A stretch of 64,000 nucleotides of DNA. It comes from Betaproteobacteria bacterium (GTDB lineage Bacteria > Pseudomonadota > Gammaproteobacteria > Burkholderiales > SG8-39). Position numbers and translations under genes: made by a program. The stretch covers positions 1 through 64,000 of the forward strand of contig CANKMT010000012.1 in the NCBI GenBank assembly GCA_947482825.1. The letters run 5' to 3'. Of the stretch, positions 17,598 to 26,972 are shown piece after piece. Each line of letters begins with the position of its first letter. Position 1 is the first letter of the stretch. The notes under the pieces are model-generated. The model had not been told where the DNA came from. It searched no databases and saw only the letters and a program-made list of their open reading frames with translations.

Positions 17598-18839
17598 ATG
17601 AATGCAATCGAGCAACGGGTCGTCTGGCCCCCGGGGATGGTGTCCGGCGCTCCCTACTGGGCCTACCAGGACGAAGCCACTTATCGGCTCGAGCAGAAGA
17701 GGATCTTCGGCGGCGCAGTCTGGAATTTCGTTTGCCTGGAGGCCGACGTTGCCAGGCCCGGGGACTATCGCACGACCTTCGCAGGCGAAATGCCGGTCAT
17801 TGTGGCGCGCGGCGAAGACGGCGAGATCTACGCTTTCGAGAACCGCTGTGTGCATCGCGGCGCTTTGATAGCGCTGGACGATGGCGGAAGCAACGCGAAG
17901 GATTTCCAGTGCGTGTATCACGCGTGGACCTACGATCTCAAGGGAAACCTCAAGGGTGTCGCGTTCGAGGAGGGCTCCAACGGCAAGGGCGGCATGCCGA
18001 AGGACTTCCGCAAGGAAAAGCACGGCCCGAGAAAGCTCTACACGGCGACGCTTTGCGGATTGGTGTTTGCAAGCCTGTCGGACAATGTGCCGCCGATCGA
18101 GGACTACCTCGGCGAAGCGATCCTCGGCCGCATCCAGCGCGTCCTGTGCAAGCCCACGCGCGTGATCGGGCGCTTCACGCAGGCGCTGCCGAACAACTGG
18201 AAACTGTACGCGGAAAACGTCAAGGACACCTATCACGCGAGCCTTTTGCACCTGTTTTTCGGGACGTTCCGGATCACGCGGCTGACGCAGGGCGGGGGTG
18301 TGCTGGTGAGCGAGGACGGCGGCCACCACGCCAGCTACACGATCGACGCGCCCGGCGACGCGAAAAGCGAGGAGTACGCCAAGCAGGGCATCCGGTCGGA
18401 GAGCAAGGAATACCGGCTTGCAGACCCCAGCATGCTCGATTCGGTGGACGAGTTCGGCGACCGCATCCAGTTGCAGATCCTTACGGTCTTCCCGGGTTTT
18501 GTGCTGCAGCAGATCAACAATGCCCTGGCGGTTCGCCAGATCCTGCCCAAGGGCGTCGGGCGCATGGAATTGAACTGGACCTACTTCGGTTTCGAGGACG
18601 ACACGCCCGAGATGCGCAAGCGCCGCCTCAAGCAGGCCAACCTTGTCGGGCCCGCGGGCTTCGTTTCGATGGAGGACGGATGCGTCGGCGGTTTCGTGCA
18701 GAGGGGCGTGGCCGCCGCCGGCGACGAGTTCTCGATGATGCAGATGGGGGGCGACGCGACCGAGACCGACACCACGCGCGCAACCGAAGCCTCGGTGCGG
18801 GGGTTCTGGAAAGCGTATCGCACGCACATGGGGATCTGA
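17598..18839 (+). CDS. tphA2: Terephthalate dioxygenase-like oxygenase, alpha subunit
   Basis: 413 residues, the same length as the Comamonas TphA2 proteins and very similar to them as far as I recall: [52 protein letters not shown] and the C-terminal [13 protein letters not shown]. Rieske ligands are Cys84, His86, Cys105 and His108; the mononuclear iron ligands include His213 and His218. TphA2A3 converts terephthalate to a 1,2-cis-dihydrodiol. GGAGG precedes the ATG. The gene order around it (binding protein, alpha, beta, PdxA-type, reductase) is the tph order. Substrate could still be a related para-dicarboxylate. Confidence 0.82.
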   Translation: MNAIEQRVVWPPGMVSGAPYWAYQDEATYRLEQKRIFGGAVWNFVCLEADVARPGDYRTTFAGEMPVIVARGEDGEIYAFENRCVHRGALIALDDGGSNAKDFQCVYHAWTYDLKGNLKGVAFEEGSNGKGGMPKDFRKEKHGPRKLYTATLCGLVFASLSDNVPPIEDYLGEAILGRIQRVLCKPTRVIGRFTQALPNNWKLYAENVKDTYHASLLHLFFGTFRITRLTQGGGVLVSEDGGHHASYTIDAPGDAKSEEYAKQGIRSESKEYRLADPSMLDSVDEFGDRIQLQILTVFPGFVLQQINNALAVRQILPKGVGRMELNWTYFGFEDDTPEMRKRRLKQANLVGPAGFVSMEDGCVGGFVQRGVAAAGDEFSMMQMGGDATETDTTRATEASVRGFWKAYRTHMGI

Positions 18840-18840
18840 A

Positions 18841-19332
18841 GTGGGTGCAACGGACCTCACGGCAACCGAACTCAATTCGCGGCTCATCGAACTGAACGCG
18901 GGCTATGCGCGCGCGATCGACGACGGCGACTTCGAGGCCTGGCCGGAGTTCTTCCTCGAGGACGGGTTCTACAAGCTGACGACCGCGGACAACGTTGCGC
19001 AGGGCATGGAGGCCGGCCTGATCTACGCCGACTCGCGCAACATGCTGCGTGACCGGGTTTCCGCGCTCAGGATGGCGAACATCTTCGAGCGCCACCGGTA
19101 TCGCCATATCGTCGGGTTGCCCACTGTGCTCGGCGTCGAGGGCGCCGGCGCGCGCACTGATGCCTCGTTCCTCGTCGTGCGGATCATGCGGGACGGGACG
19201 ATGGACCTGTTCGCCGCCGGCCGTTACCTCGACCGGGTCGAAGCGGTCGCCGACGGCTCGTTGCGCTTTCGCGAACGGATCGTGGTCTGCGACAGCAACC
19301 GCTTCGACACCCTCGTGGCCATACCTCTTTGA
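18841..19332 (+). CDS. tphA3: Terephthalate dioxygenase-like oxygenase, beta subunit
   Basis: 163 residues, NTF2-like small subunit: NAGYARAIDDGDFEAWPEFF, DNVAQGMEAGLIYADSRNML and ERHRYRHIVGLP. It starts with GTG one base after the alpha subunit stop, so the two are translated as a unit. Small subunits support assembly of the oxygenase. Its last codons overlap the TTG start of the dehydrogenase gene. Position and sequence fit TphA3; a generic aromatic dioxygenase beta subunit is the fallback reading. Confidence 0.82.
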   Translation: MGATDLTATELNSRLIELNAGYARAIDDGDFEAWPEFFLEDGFYKLTTADNVAQGMEAGLIYADSRNMLRDRVSALRMANIFERHRYRHIVGLPTVLGVEGAGARTDASFLVVRIMRDGTMDLFAAGRYLDRVEAVADGSLRFRERIVVCDSNRFDTLVAIPL

Positions 19333-20240
19333 AAATCGCGATCGCAATCGGCGACCCGAACGGCATCGGCCCCGAAATCGCGGTCAAGGCGGCGATGAAA
19401 TTTGCCGGCAGCGGCATCGAGCCGGTCCTCGTCGGTGACGAATTCGTGATCCGGGAATATGGGGGGGCAGGGCTTTGCATCGCGCCGATCGCGGCGCTCG
19501 AGCCGGCCGGCTTCCTCCCGGGCAGGATCGACCCGCGCGCGGGCAGAGCCACGGTGGCCTACGTGCGCGAGGCGGTAAGGCTCGTGAATGCCGGGGAAGT
19601 CTCGGCGATCGTCGCCTGCCCACAGTCGGAGACGGCGATCAACAGCGCGGGAATCCCTTTCTCCGGCTATGCCGGGCTCTTGGCCCAGATCACGGAAACG
19701 CCCGAGGACCAGGTCTTCCTGATGCTTGTCGCAGCGGGGCTGCGCATCGCGCATGTGACTTTGCATGAGAGCGTGAGAAGCGCGCTCGGCCGGATCACCA
19801 TCGAGCGCGTGGTGGCGGCCGGCCTGGCGAGCGTAAAGGCGGTCGAACGGCTCGGTGTCGCCAACCCGAAACTTGGCGTGGTGGGCATCAACCCGCACGC
19901 GGGCGAGAACGGGTTGTTCGGCGACGATGACGACCGCATCACGCAGCCCGCGGTCGCGCGTCTGAAGGCGCTCGGCGTGGATGCTCACGGGCCCATAGGC
20001 GCGGACCTTATGCTTTCGCAAAGAAAGCACGATGTTTACCTTGTGATGTTCCACGACCAGGGGCACATCCCGATCAAGCTCCTTTCGCCCCTGCGTTCGT
20101 CGGCGCTGTCGATCGGCACCCCGGTGCTGTTTTCCAGCGTCGGCCACGGTTGTGCCCACGACATCGCCGGCAAGGGCGTGGCCGACCCGATCTCGGTGAT
20201 CGAGACGCTCGCGCTGCTGGGCGGCGCGGCGGCGCACTAG
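19329..20240 (+). CDS. tphB: PdxA-family dihydrodiol dehydrogenase, TphB-like
   Basis: 303 residues of the PdxA family: IAIGDPNGIGPEIAVKAA at the start and the metal-binding histidines in VTLHESV, INPHAG and FHDQGHIPIK. True PdxA makes pyridoxal phosphate, but in tph operons the homologue TphB oxidises and decarboxylates the terephthalate dihydrodiol to protocatechuate. Its place between the oxygenase beta subunit and the reductase argues for the TphB role. It starts with TTG, overlapping the beta subunit stop as TTGA; AAAATCGCGATCGC then encodes the family N-terminus, so the rare start is well supported. It is slightly short for PdxA (about 315-330). Confidence 0.8.
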   Translation: MKIAIAIGDPNGIGPEIAVKAAMKFAGSGIEPVLVGDEFVIREYGGAGLCIAPIAALEPAGFLPGRIDPRAGRATVAYVREAVRLVNAGEVSAIVACPQSETAINSAGIPFSGYAGLLAQITETPEDQVFLMLVAAGLRIAHVTLHESVRSALGRITIERVVAAGLASVKAVERLGVANPKLGVVGINPHAGENGLFGDDDDRITQPAVARLKALGVDAHGPIGADLMLSQRKHDVYLVMFHDQGHIPIKLLSPLRSSALSIGTPVLFSSVGHGCAHDIAGKGVADPISVIETLALLGGAAAH

Positions 20241-20243
20241 TCC

Positions 20244-21239
20244 TTGCCAGCCAGTTTCACGATCCGGGTTGCCAATACCGATATCGCGTTTCCTTGCGAT
20301 GCCGACACTTCGATCCTCGAGGCGGCGAGGCGTGCGGGTTATGAGATGCCTTATTCATGCCGGCGGGGGGCCTGTGCAAGCTGCCGGGGTCTCGTGCGCT
20401 CAGGCGAGATCGAGACTCCCTACCCTGGCGATCTCTACGTCCTGTTCTGCCAGGCACGGCCGAAAACCGACCTCGAGATCGTGCCTCGCGAAATCCGGCG
20501 CACCGACCCGGCGGCGAAAAGCACCATCGACGCCAAAGTGTTGCGCGTCACCGAGGCGGCCGCAGATGTGCGCATCGTGCAGCTGCGCTTTCCGGCCGGC
20601 GTGAGGGCGAAGTTCAAGGCAGGCCAATACCTCGACGTGATCCTCCCGGATGGCGCAAGGCGCAGTTTCTCGATGGCCAACGCCCCGCAGCAGAGCGATC
20701 TCGCGGTGCTGCATGTGCGGGTGATCTCCGGTGGCCGGTTCTCCCAGGAGGTGCTGCCAGGCCTTGCGCCAGGCAGCCTGTTGCGCCTCGAGATCCCGGC
20801 CGGCGATTTCTGGCTGCGTGACAGTCCCAAGCCCGCGGTGTTCGTGGCGAGCGGCACCGGGTTTGCGCCGATCAAGTCGATCCTCGAAGACGCGTTCCGC
20901 AAGAAGGATGCGCGCGAAATGGTGCTGTACTGGGGGGCGCGGCGGCAGAAGGATCTCTATCTTGCCGACCTTCCCGCGAAGTGGGCGGGCCTCTATGCGA
21001 ACTTCCGTTTCGTGCCGGTGCTTTCGGAACCCGATGCCGGCTGGACTGGACGAACCGGGTTCGTCCATCGCGCGGTCATGGACGACTTTTCGTCCCTCGC
21101 GGAGCGCCAGGTCTACGCCTGCGGCGTGACCGCGATGGTCGATGCCGCGCGGCATGAGTTCACGACCGGACGCGGGTTGCCCGCGGACGACTTCTTCTGC
21201 GACGCGTTCGTGACGCCCGCCGATCCCAAACCCACATGA
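20244..21239 (+). CDS. tphA1: Ferredoxin-NAD(P)H reductase, TphA1-like
   Basis: 331 residues in three domains: a plant-type [2Fe-2S] ferredoxin (Cys39, Cys44, Cys47 and Cys69), an FAD domain from about residue 92 (RRSFSMAN), and an NAD domain (FVASGTGFAPIKSIL, ending YACGV). It passes electrons from NAD(P)H to the oxygenase. The spacing between the third and fourth cluster cysteines (22) is several residues shorter than the roughly 30 usual in plant-type ferredoxins. It starts with TTG three bases after the dehydrogenase stop. It is the only reductase in the block, so it probably serves both oxygenases. Confidence 0.83.
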   Translation: MPASFTIRVANTDIAFPCDADTSILEAARRAGYEMPYSCRRGACASCRGLVRSGEIETPYPGDLYVLFCQARPKTDLEIVPREIRRTDPAAKSTIDAKVLRVTEAAADVRIVQLRFPAGVRAKFKAGQYLDVILPDGARRSFSMANAPQQSDLAVLHVRVISGGRFSQEVLPGLAPGSLLRLEIPAGDFWLRDSPKPAVFVASGTGFAPIKSILEDAFRKKDAREMVLYWGARRQKDLYLADLPAKWAGLYANFRFVPVLSEPDAGWTGRTGFVHRAVMDDFSSLAERQVYACGVTAMVDAARHEFTTGRGLPADDFFCDAFVTPADPKPT

Positions 21240-21250
21240 AGGAGCACCCC

Positions 21251-21637
21251 ATGGATGACGCCCTCAAGCCCCTCTACGAACGCGGACTCAAGGTCAGAAA
21301 GGAAGTCCTTGGTGACGCCTACGTCGACAACGCAGTCAATTCCGCCGACGAGTTCTCGCAGCCGCTGCAAGAATATGTAACCGCGCACGGATGGGGTGCG
21401 AGTTGGGCGCGGCCCGGACTGGAGAAGAAGACGCGCTCGATGCTCAACCTGGCAATGCTGACAGCGCTCAACCGTCCGCACGAGTTGAGGATCCACCTCA
21501 AGGGCGCGCTGAACAACGGGGTCAGCAAGGAAGAGATCCGCGAGATCTTCATCCACGCCGCGGTCTACTGCGGCGCCCCGGCCGCGATGGACAGCTTCAG
21601 GATCGCCAAGGAAGTCTTCAAGGAGCAGGGGATTTAG
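21251..21637 (+). CDS. Carboxymuconolactone decarboxylase-family protein
   Basis: 128 residues of the CMD family (PF02627): YERGLKVRKEVLG, RSMLNLAMLTALNRPHELRIH and SKEEIREIFIHAAVYCGAP are the landmarks of PcaC-type proteins rather than of AhpD peroxidases, since no CxxC is present. PcaC decarboxylates gamma-carboxymuconolactone in the protocatechuate branch, the pathway that a tph product would enter, so a role downstream of TphB is plausible. The start at 21251 follows AAGGAG; an in-frame ATG at 21236 overlaps the reductase stop but has the ribosome binding site behind it. Confidence 0.83.
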   Translation: MDDALKPLYERGLKVRKEVLGDAYVDNAVNSADEFSQPLQEYVTAHGWGASWARPGLEKKTRSMLNLAMLTALNRPHELRIHLKGALNNGVSKEEIREIFIHAAVYCGAPAAMDSFRIAKEVFKEQGI

Positions 21638-21679
21638 GGCGACAATCAGGCCACGCAACGCCCGACACAGGAGGATGAG

Positions 21680-23017
21680 ATGAACGCGCCCGACAAGACG
21701 CAGGCTGCCCAGAGCCTCGAGCATTACTGGATGCCCTACACGGACAATCCGCGCTTCAAGTCGGACCCGAAGATGATCGTCGGCGCGAAAGACATGCACT
21801 ACCGTCTCGCCGACGGGCGCGAGGTACTCGACGGGCTGGCAACCCTGTGGTGCGTGAATGCGGGGCACTGCCGGCCGAAGATCGTGGAGGCGATCCGCAG
21901 GCAGGCGGGGGCGCTCGATTTCGCCTCGTCATTCTCGACCGGCCATCCGCTCGCATTCCAGGTCGCCGAGCGCGTCGCGGCACTTGCGCCGGAGGGCCTC
22001 GACCATGTGTTCTTCACCAATTCGGGTTCCGAGGCGGTGGACACCGTGATGAAGATGGCCGTGGGCTACCATCGCTTGCGCGGCGAAGGCGCCCGCACCC
22101 GCTTCATCGGGCGGGAGAAGGGCTACCACGGCGTCAACATCGGTGGCATGTCGGTGTCCGGCGTGCCGGTCAACCGCAAGGCCTACGGCGGGTTGCTGCT
22201 CGGCGGTACCGACCACTTGCGGCACACGCACGATTTGTCTACGCGCGCTTTCACGCGGGGTTGCGCGGCCACGGGCGCAGAGCTGGCCGACGAGCTCGAG
22301 CAGCGCATCGTTCCGCTGCACGATGCGTCGAACATAGCGGCCGTGATCGTCGAGCCCGTGTCCGGCGCCGGCGGCGTGCTGGTGCCGCCGCAAGGGTACC
22401 TGCAGCGCCTGCGGGAAATCTGCACGCGGCACGGCATCCTGCTGATCTTCGACGAAGTGATCTGCGGTTTCGGGCGCTTGGGGACACCCTTTGCCTCCCA
22501 GTACTTCGGCGTGACGCCGGACATGATCACGTTCGCCAAGGGCGTGACTTCGGGCAGCGTCCCGCTCGGCGGCGTGATCGTGAAGAAGGAGATCTACGAC
22601 ACATTCATGAAGTCGGCGGGCGCGGGCGTCCAGTTCTTCCACGGCTACACTTACTCGGGGCATCCGCTGGCGTGTGCCGCCGCCCTGGGCGCGCTGGATA
22701 CTTACGCGGAGGAAAATCTCTTCGATCGGCCGAACCAGCTGGCCAAGGCCTTCGAGGACGGCGTGCATTCGTTTAAGGGCTCGCCGCACGTGATCGATTG
22801 CCGAAACCTCGGCCTGATCGGGGCGATCGAGTTGGCTGCGCGGGCCGGCGCACCGGGCGCGCGCGGCTTCGAAGTGTTCGAGAAATGCTGGGACAAGGGC
22901 GTGTTCGTGCGTCCGGTCGGCGACAACGTGGCTTTCTGTCCCCCGCTAATTTGCGAGAAGAAACACCTCGACCAGATGTTCGGCACGGTGGCCGAAGTGC
23001 TGCGCACCGTGGCGTGA
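21680..23017 (+). CDS. Class III aminotransferase (omega-amino acid:pyruvate type)
   Basis: 445 residues, full length for subgroup III PLP aminotransferases. Landmarks are the N-terminal HYWMPYTDNPRFK, FFTNSGSEAVDTVMKMA for the phosphate site, VIVEPVSGAGG, the cofactor Asp in LIFDEVICGFGR and the Schiff-base Lys287 in FAKGVTSG. It resembles beta-alanine/omega-amino acid:pyruvate transaminases. AGGAGGATGAG precedes the ATG. It is 42 bases after the CMD gene on the same strand, yet no step of terephthalate breakdown needs a transaminase; it may be only a neighbour. Confidence 0.87.
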   Translation: MNAPDKTQAAQSLEHYWMPYTDNPRFKSDPKMIVGAKDMHYRLADGREVLDGLATLWCVNAGHCRPKIVEAIRRQAGALDFASSFSTGHPLAFQVAERVAALAPEGLDHVFFTNSGSEAVDTVMKMAVGYHRLRGEGARTRFIGREKGYHGVNIGGMSVSGVPVNRKAYGGLLLGGTDHLRHTHDLSTRAFTRGCAATGAELADELEQRIVPLHDASNIAAVIVEPVSGAGGVLVPPQGYLQRLREICTRHGILLIFDEVICGFGRLGTPFASQYFGVTPDMITFAKGVTSGSVPLGGVIVKKEIYDTFMKSAGAGVQFFHGYTYSGHPLACAAALGALDTYAEENLFDRPNQLAKAFEDGVHSFKGSPHVIDCRNLGLIGAIELAARAGAPGARGFEVFEKCWDKGVFVRPVGDNVAFCPPLICEKKHLDQMFGTVAEVLRTVA

Positions 23018-23030
23018 CCGGGGTCGGCCA

Positions 23031-23999
23031 CTACAGCCACCCCGATCGCTTGAACCTGAACCACAGGTAGATGTCGATCCCGAACATGAGCGTGAGCGCG
23101 AAAGGGTAGCCCCACACCCATTTGAGCTCGGGCATGTGCTCGAAATTCATGCCGTAGACGCCGGCCACCATCGTGGGCACCGCCACCAGCGCCGCATAAG
23201 CGGCCAGGCGCTTGGTGGTTTCGTTCTCGGCCAGCGTGATCAGCGACAGGTTGACCGAGGTCGCGGTGGTCACCATCTCGCGCGTCGAATCGATGTTCTG
23301 GTTGATGCGGGTCAGGTGGTCGTATACATCGCGGAAATACTCGCTCATCCCGGTGCAGACAGGCGGGACGCGCCCCCCGTACAGCTTGCCGATCGAATCG
23401 AGCAGCGGACCGGCGGCGTGTTTGAGGGTCATCAGCTTGTGCTTGAGGTCGTAGAGCGCCTCGATGTTGGCCCGGGTTGTCGAGCCGCCCGAGAAGATGC
23501 GCGACTCGATGTTCTCGAGCTCGGTTTCAAGGGCGTCGAAGACCGGGAAGTAGCGGTCGACAACCGCATCCATGAGCGCATAGAGCACATAACCGGACCC
23601 GTGGCGCAGCAGCTCGGGCTCGCGCTCGCAACGCGCGCGCACGTCCTGGAAACCTTTGGACACGCGGCTGCGCACCGACAATACGTAGTTGCGCCCGACG
23701 AAGATATCGACTTCGCCCACCTGGAGTTCGCCCTCGACGAATTCCACGGTGTGCAGCACCGCGAACAGGGAGTCGCCGTACTCCTCGATCTTCGGCCTCT
23801 GGTGGCCGTGCCGGGCGTCTTCGACCGCCAGTTCGTGCAGGTCGAACTCTTCCCTCATCTGCTCGAGCTCGGCGGGTTCGGCGTCCTTGAGCGCCACCCA
23901 GACGAAGCAGTCGGGACGGCCGACGTAGGTGCTTATGTCCTGCACCGGGATTTCAGCCAGCTTGCGGCCATCCTGGTACGCAACGCAATTGATCAGCAT
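23031..23999 (-). CDS. corA: CorA-family divalent metal transporter
   Basis: 322 residues. The large cytoplasmic N-terminal domain is followed by two C-terminal transmembrane helices; the first ends in the selectivity motif YGMNFEHMPEL (GMN), and the second is GYPFALTLMFGIDIYLWF followed by a basic tail. CorA channels import Mg2+ (also Co2+, Ni2+) as pentamers. It converges on the aminotransferase gene with 13 bases between stops and diverges from the aminotransferase at 24180 across 180 bases. Confidence 0.93.
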   Translation of the reverse strand: MLINCVAYQDGRKLAEIPVQDISTYVGRPDCFVWVALKDAEPAELEQMREEFDLHELAVEDARHGHQRPKIEEYGDSLFAVLHTVEFVEGELQVGEVDIFVGRNYVLSVRSRVSKGFQDVRARCEREPELLRHGSGYVLYALMDAVVDRYFPVFDALETELENIESRIFSGGSTTRANIEALYDLKHKLMTLKHAAGPLLDSIGKLYGGRVPPVCTGMSEYFRDVYDHLTRINQNIDSTREMVTTATSVNLSLITLAENETTKRLAAYAALVAVPTMVAGVYGMNFEHMPELKWVWGYPFALTLMFGIDIYLWFRFKRSGWL

Positions 24000-24148
24000 C
24001 GAAACGCTCCGTAGGTCTGCGCCCGGATCTTAGCAGCGCGGCTCGTGCCTCGGCGTCACGTGGCGCCGGGCCGGATCGCCGCGTTGGAACGTTCCGCAAC
24101 AATTGCGCCGTTCACCAATCTGGAACGCGAATCGATGCGGGCGAGGGG

Positions 24149-24154
24149 TAAAAT
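24149..24154 (+). promoter_or_regulatory. Candidate -10 element before the class I aminotransferase
   Basis: TAAAAT at 24149-24154, 25 bases before the ATG at 24180, is one mismatch from TATAAT. No convincing -35 hexamer lies 16-18 bases upstream, so this is a weak candidate. A GGGG-N7-CCCC hairpin-like sequence overlaps it, followed by TTTTT. Confidence 0.35.
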
Positions 24155-24179
24155 GCCCCCTTTTTCACTGGTCTAGTCC

Positions 24180-25406
24180 ATGTCGAACACTTCGCCGCAG
24201 TTGTCCCGTCGCGCGCAGGGCCTTGGCACCGAGAACGCCTTCGTGGTCCTCGCCGAGGTCAATGACCTTGCCCGCAAAGGCAAGGACATCATTTCGTTCT
24301 GCATCGGGCAGCCGGATTTCCCGGCGCCGCTGCACGTGCAGGAGGCCGGGATCCGCGCGATCCGCGAGGGCAAGCACGGCTATACCCCGTCGGCCGGGAT
24401 CGATCCGCTGCGCGAAGCGGTGGCAAAGTACATGGCCGGGATGCGTGGCGGCCTGCCGATCCGGCCCGAGGACGTGGTGGTCGGTGCCGGCGCAAAGCCG
24501 TTCATCGCTTACGCCATCCTTTCGGTGACGGATTACGGTGTCGGCGACGAGGTGATCTACCCTAATCCGGGATTCCCGATCTATGAGTCCCAGATCACGG
24601 CCTGCGGGGCCAAGCCGGTGCCTATCCACCTCAAGGAGGCGCGGAATTTCTCTTTCGATCCAGCCGAGCTCGAAAGACTGATCACGCCGAAAACAAAGCT
24701 GCTGATCCTCAACTATCCGCACAACCCCACCGGGGGACTGCTCACGCGCGCCGAACTCGAGCAGATCGCGGCGATCCTCGCGAAGCATCCGCAGGTCTGG
24801 GTCTACGCCGACGAAATCTATTCCCGGCTCACGTTCGACGGCACTTTCTTTTCGATCGCGCAGGTGCCCGGCATGTACGAGCGCACGATCATTTCTGACG
24901 GCGCCTCGAAGACCTGGGCAATGACGGGGTGGCGAATCGGATTCATTTCCAATCCCGTGCTCTCGCCGGTGTTCACGCGCTGGGTGACCAACACCGATTC
25001 CTGCGCCTCGCAGATTTCACAATGGGCGGCGGTGGAGGCGATCAACGGCCCGCAGGATGCAGCCGAGATGATGAAGAAAAGTTTCTTCGAGCGCCGTGAC
25101 CTGATCGTCGGCCTGCTGAACAAGGTCCCGGGCGTCGCCTGCAAGACGCCGGGCGGGGCTTTCTACGTCTGGCCGAACGTGACCGAAGCCTGCCGCATGA
25201 TCGGCGCCAGCGATTCGGAAGACTTCCGCAAGCGCCTGCTCAACGAGGCCGGTGTCGCGGTGCTCGCCGACATCCACTTCGGTTCGCGCGTCCCAGGGGA
25301 AGGCCAGCATGTGCGTTTCTCGTATGCCGCGTCCAACGAGATGATCGAGAAGGGGGTGGCCCGCATGGCGGAGTTCATCCGGAAGAACACCGCCGAGGCG
25401 GCGTGA
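24180..25406 (+). CDS. Class I PLP aminotransferase (aspartate/alanine type)
   Basis: 408 residues, fold type I: substrate loop FCIGQPDFPAP, PLP-phosphate segment VGAGAKPF, NYPHNPTGG, YADEIYSRL and the Schiff-base Lys244 in SDGASKTWAMTGWRIGF. Arg near the C-terminus (RFSYAAS) binds the substrate carboxylate. It matches the broad aspartate/alanine/aromatic aminotransferase group (class I and II); exact substrate not resolvable by eye. It lies eight bases ahead of the NUDIX gene, and the three genes to mnmA probably form an operon. Confidence 0.88.
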   Translation: MSNTSPQLSRRAQGLGTENAFVVLAEVNDLARKGKDIISFCIGQPDFPAPLHVQEAGIRAIREGKHGYTPSAGIDPLREAVAKYMAGMRGGLPIRPEDVVVGAGAKPFIAYAILSVTDYGVGDEVIYPNPGFPIYESQITACGAKPVPIHLKEARNFSFDPAELERLITPKTKLLILNYPHNPTGGLLTRAELEQIAAILAKHPQVWVYADEIYSRLTFDGTFFSIAQVPGMYERTIISDGASKTWAMTGWRIGFISNPVLSPVFTRWVTNTDSCASQISQWAAVEAINGPQDAAEMMKKSFFERRDLIVGLLNKVPGVACKTPGGAFYVWPNVTEACRMIGASDSEDFRKRLLNEAGVAVLADIHFGSRVPGEGQHVRFSYAASNEMIEKGVARMAEFIRKNTAEAA

Positions 25407-25413
25407 TCGCCGC

Positions 25414-25872
25414 GTGAGTGCTGAATGGAAGCCGCCGTCGGTCACTGTCGCGGCGGTCATCGAGCGCGATGGCCGTTTCCTCGTGGTCGAGGAGGACTAC
25501 GACGGGGCGAGGGTCTTGAACCAGCCGGCCGGTCACCTCGATCCGGGCGAGAGTGTGGTGACGGCTTGTGCTCGCGAGGTGCTCGAGGAGACTGCGCACC
25601 GGTTCACACCCGAATCGCTGGTCGGCATTTACCGCTGGTACTACGCGCCGCGTGACATCACCTTCATCCGGTTCACGTTTGCGGGACGCCTCGATGGCGT
25701 CGAAGAAGGCCGTGCGCTGGATACCGAGATCGTGGCCACGCACTGGTATACGCGGGACGAAATGACGGCACGGGTCAAGATGCACCGCACGCCGCTCGTC
25801 ATGTCGTGCATCGACGACTACCTCTCCGGCAAGCGGTATCCGCTGGGCGTTTTTGCCAGCGGCTATGCCTGA
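25414..25872 (+). CDS. NUDIX hydrolase, NudJ-like
   Basis: 152 residues with a complete NUDIX box, [21 protein letters not shown], containing the catalytic RE-EE glutamates for Mg2+. The start ([20 protein letters not shown]) and the neighbour match NudJ, the thiamine/HMP-pyrophosphate and nucleotide phosphatase encoded next to mnmA in Escherichia coli. It starts with GTG. The stop overlaps the mnmA start (TGATG). Function by context: pyrophosphate hydrolysis of a nucleotide or coenzyme, substrate uncertain. Confidence 0.87.
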   Translation: MSAEWKPPSVTVAAVIERDGRFLVVEEDYDGARVLNQPAGHLDPGESVVTACAREVLEETAHRFTPESLVGIYRWYYAPRDITFIRFTFAGRLDGVEEGRALDTEIVATHWYTRDEMTARVKMHRTPLVMSCIDDYLSGKRYPLGVFASGYA

Positions 25873-26966
25873 TGGGCGAGCGGGTCGTCGTCGGGATGTC
25901 CGGCGGGGTCGACTCGTCGGTCGCGGCGCTGCTTCTAAAGCGGCAGGGCTACGACGTCATCGGCCTTTTCATGAAGAACTGGGAGGACGATGACGACGAC
26001 GCGTACTGCTCGACCCGGCAGGACCTGATCGACGCAGCCTCGGCCGCCGACGTGATCGGGGTGGAGCTGGAAGCGGTGAATTTTGCAGCCGAATACAAGG
26101 ACCGGGTTTTCGCGGATTTCCTGCGCGAGTATTCGGCGGGCCGCACGCCTAACCCGGATGTGCTTTGTAACGCCGAGATCAAGTTCAAGGCGTTCCTCGA
26201 CCATGCGATGGACCTCGGAGCCTCAAGGATCGCCACCGGTCACTATGCACAGGTCCGCGAGAGCGTCATCGATGTGGAAGAGCGCGCGAGCCGGTTCGAA
26301 TTGCTGCGCGGCGCGGACCCGGCCAAGGACCAGAGTTATTTCCTGCACCGCCTGAACCAGGCGCAGCTGTCCAAGGTGCTGTTCCCGGTGGGCCATCTGG
26401 AAAAGAAAGAAGTCAGGCGGCTCGCCGCCGAGGCCCGTCTGGCGAACCACGACAAAAAGGACTCCACGGGGATCTGCTTCATCGGCGAGCGCCCGTTTCG
26501 TCAATTCCTGAACCGCTACCTGCCCAAGGAGCCCGGGCCGATCAGCACGCCGGAGGGCCGCACGGTCGGCCAGCACCAGGGCCTCGCCTTCTACACGATA
26601 GGCCAGAGGAAAGGGATCGGCATCGGCGGCAAGCAGGGCGGGGACGGCAATGCCTGGTATGTCGCCGAGAAGGATCCGGCCGAGAACACGCTGATCGTGG
26701 TGCAGGGGCACGACCACCCGCTGTTGTTCAAGAGGCGGCTCGCGGCCCTCGATGCGACCTGGGTCGGCGGGGCCGGGCCCGATGAAGGGTCTGTGCATAC
26801 GGCCAAGAGCCGGTATCGCCAGGCCGACACGACCTGCCAGGTCACGCGCGCAGACGTCGATGAGTTCTCGCTCGAGTTCTCAGAGCCGCACTGGGCGGTG
26901 ACGCCGGGGCAGTCGGTGGTGCTGTACGACGGCGAAGTGTGTCTTGGCGGCGGGATTATTGCGTAG
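25872..26966 (+). CDS. mnmA: tRNA-specific 2-thiouridylase MnmA
   Basis: 364 residues. The ATP-pyrophosphatase loop is [15 protein letters not shown] at residues 8-22; the two catalytic cysteines are in [12 protein letters not shown] and STGICFIG. MnmA puts sulfur on U34 of tRNA-Lys, -Glu and -Gln with sulfur from the Tus relay. The start at 25872 overlaps the NUDIX stop and gives the standard N-terminus ([12 protein letters not shown]); the open frame extends 22 codons further back inside the NUDIX gene, which is not needed. Confidence 0.95.
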   Translation: MGERVVVGMSGGVDSSVAALLLKRQGYDVIGLFMKNWEDDDDDAYCSTRQDLIDAASAADVIGVELEAVNFAAEYKDRVFADFLREYSAGRTPNPDVLCNAEIKFKAFLDHAMDLGASRIATGHYAQVRESVIDVEERASRFELLRGADPAKDQSYFLHRLNQAQLSKVLFPVGHLEKKEVRRLAAEARLANHDKKDSTGICFIGERPFRQFLNRYLPKEPGPISTPEGRTVGQHQGLAFYTIGQRKGIGIGGKQGGDGNAWYVAEKDPAENTLIVVQGHDHPLLFKRRLAALDATWVGGAGPDEGSVHTAKSRYRQADTTCQVTRADVDEFSLEFSEPHWAVTPGQSVVLYDGEVCLGGGIIA

Positions 26967-26972
26967 GCAGGG

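Noticed and set aside
19329-20240. Pyridoxal phosphate biosynthesis gene pdxA
   Set aside because: The PdxA fold is shared, but the position between oxygenase and reductase genes matches tphB, and no other vitamin B6 or ksgA gene lies nearby.
24144-24164. Terminator-like GGGG-N7-CCCC followed by TTTTT
   Set aside because: It lies directly before the start of the aminotransferase gene, has a four-base stem only, and overlaps a better -10 candidate.
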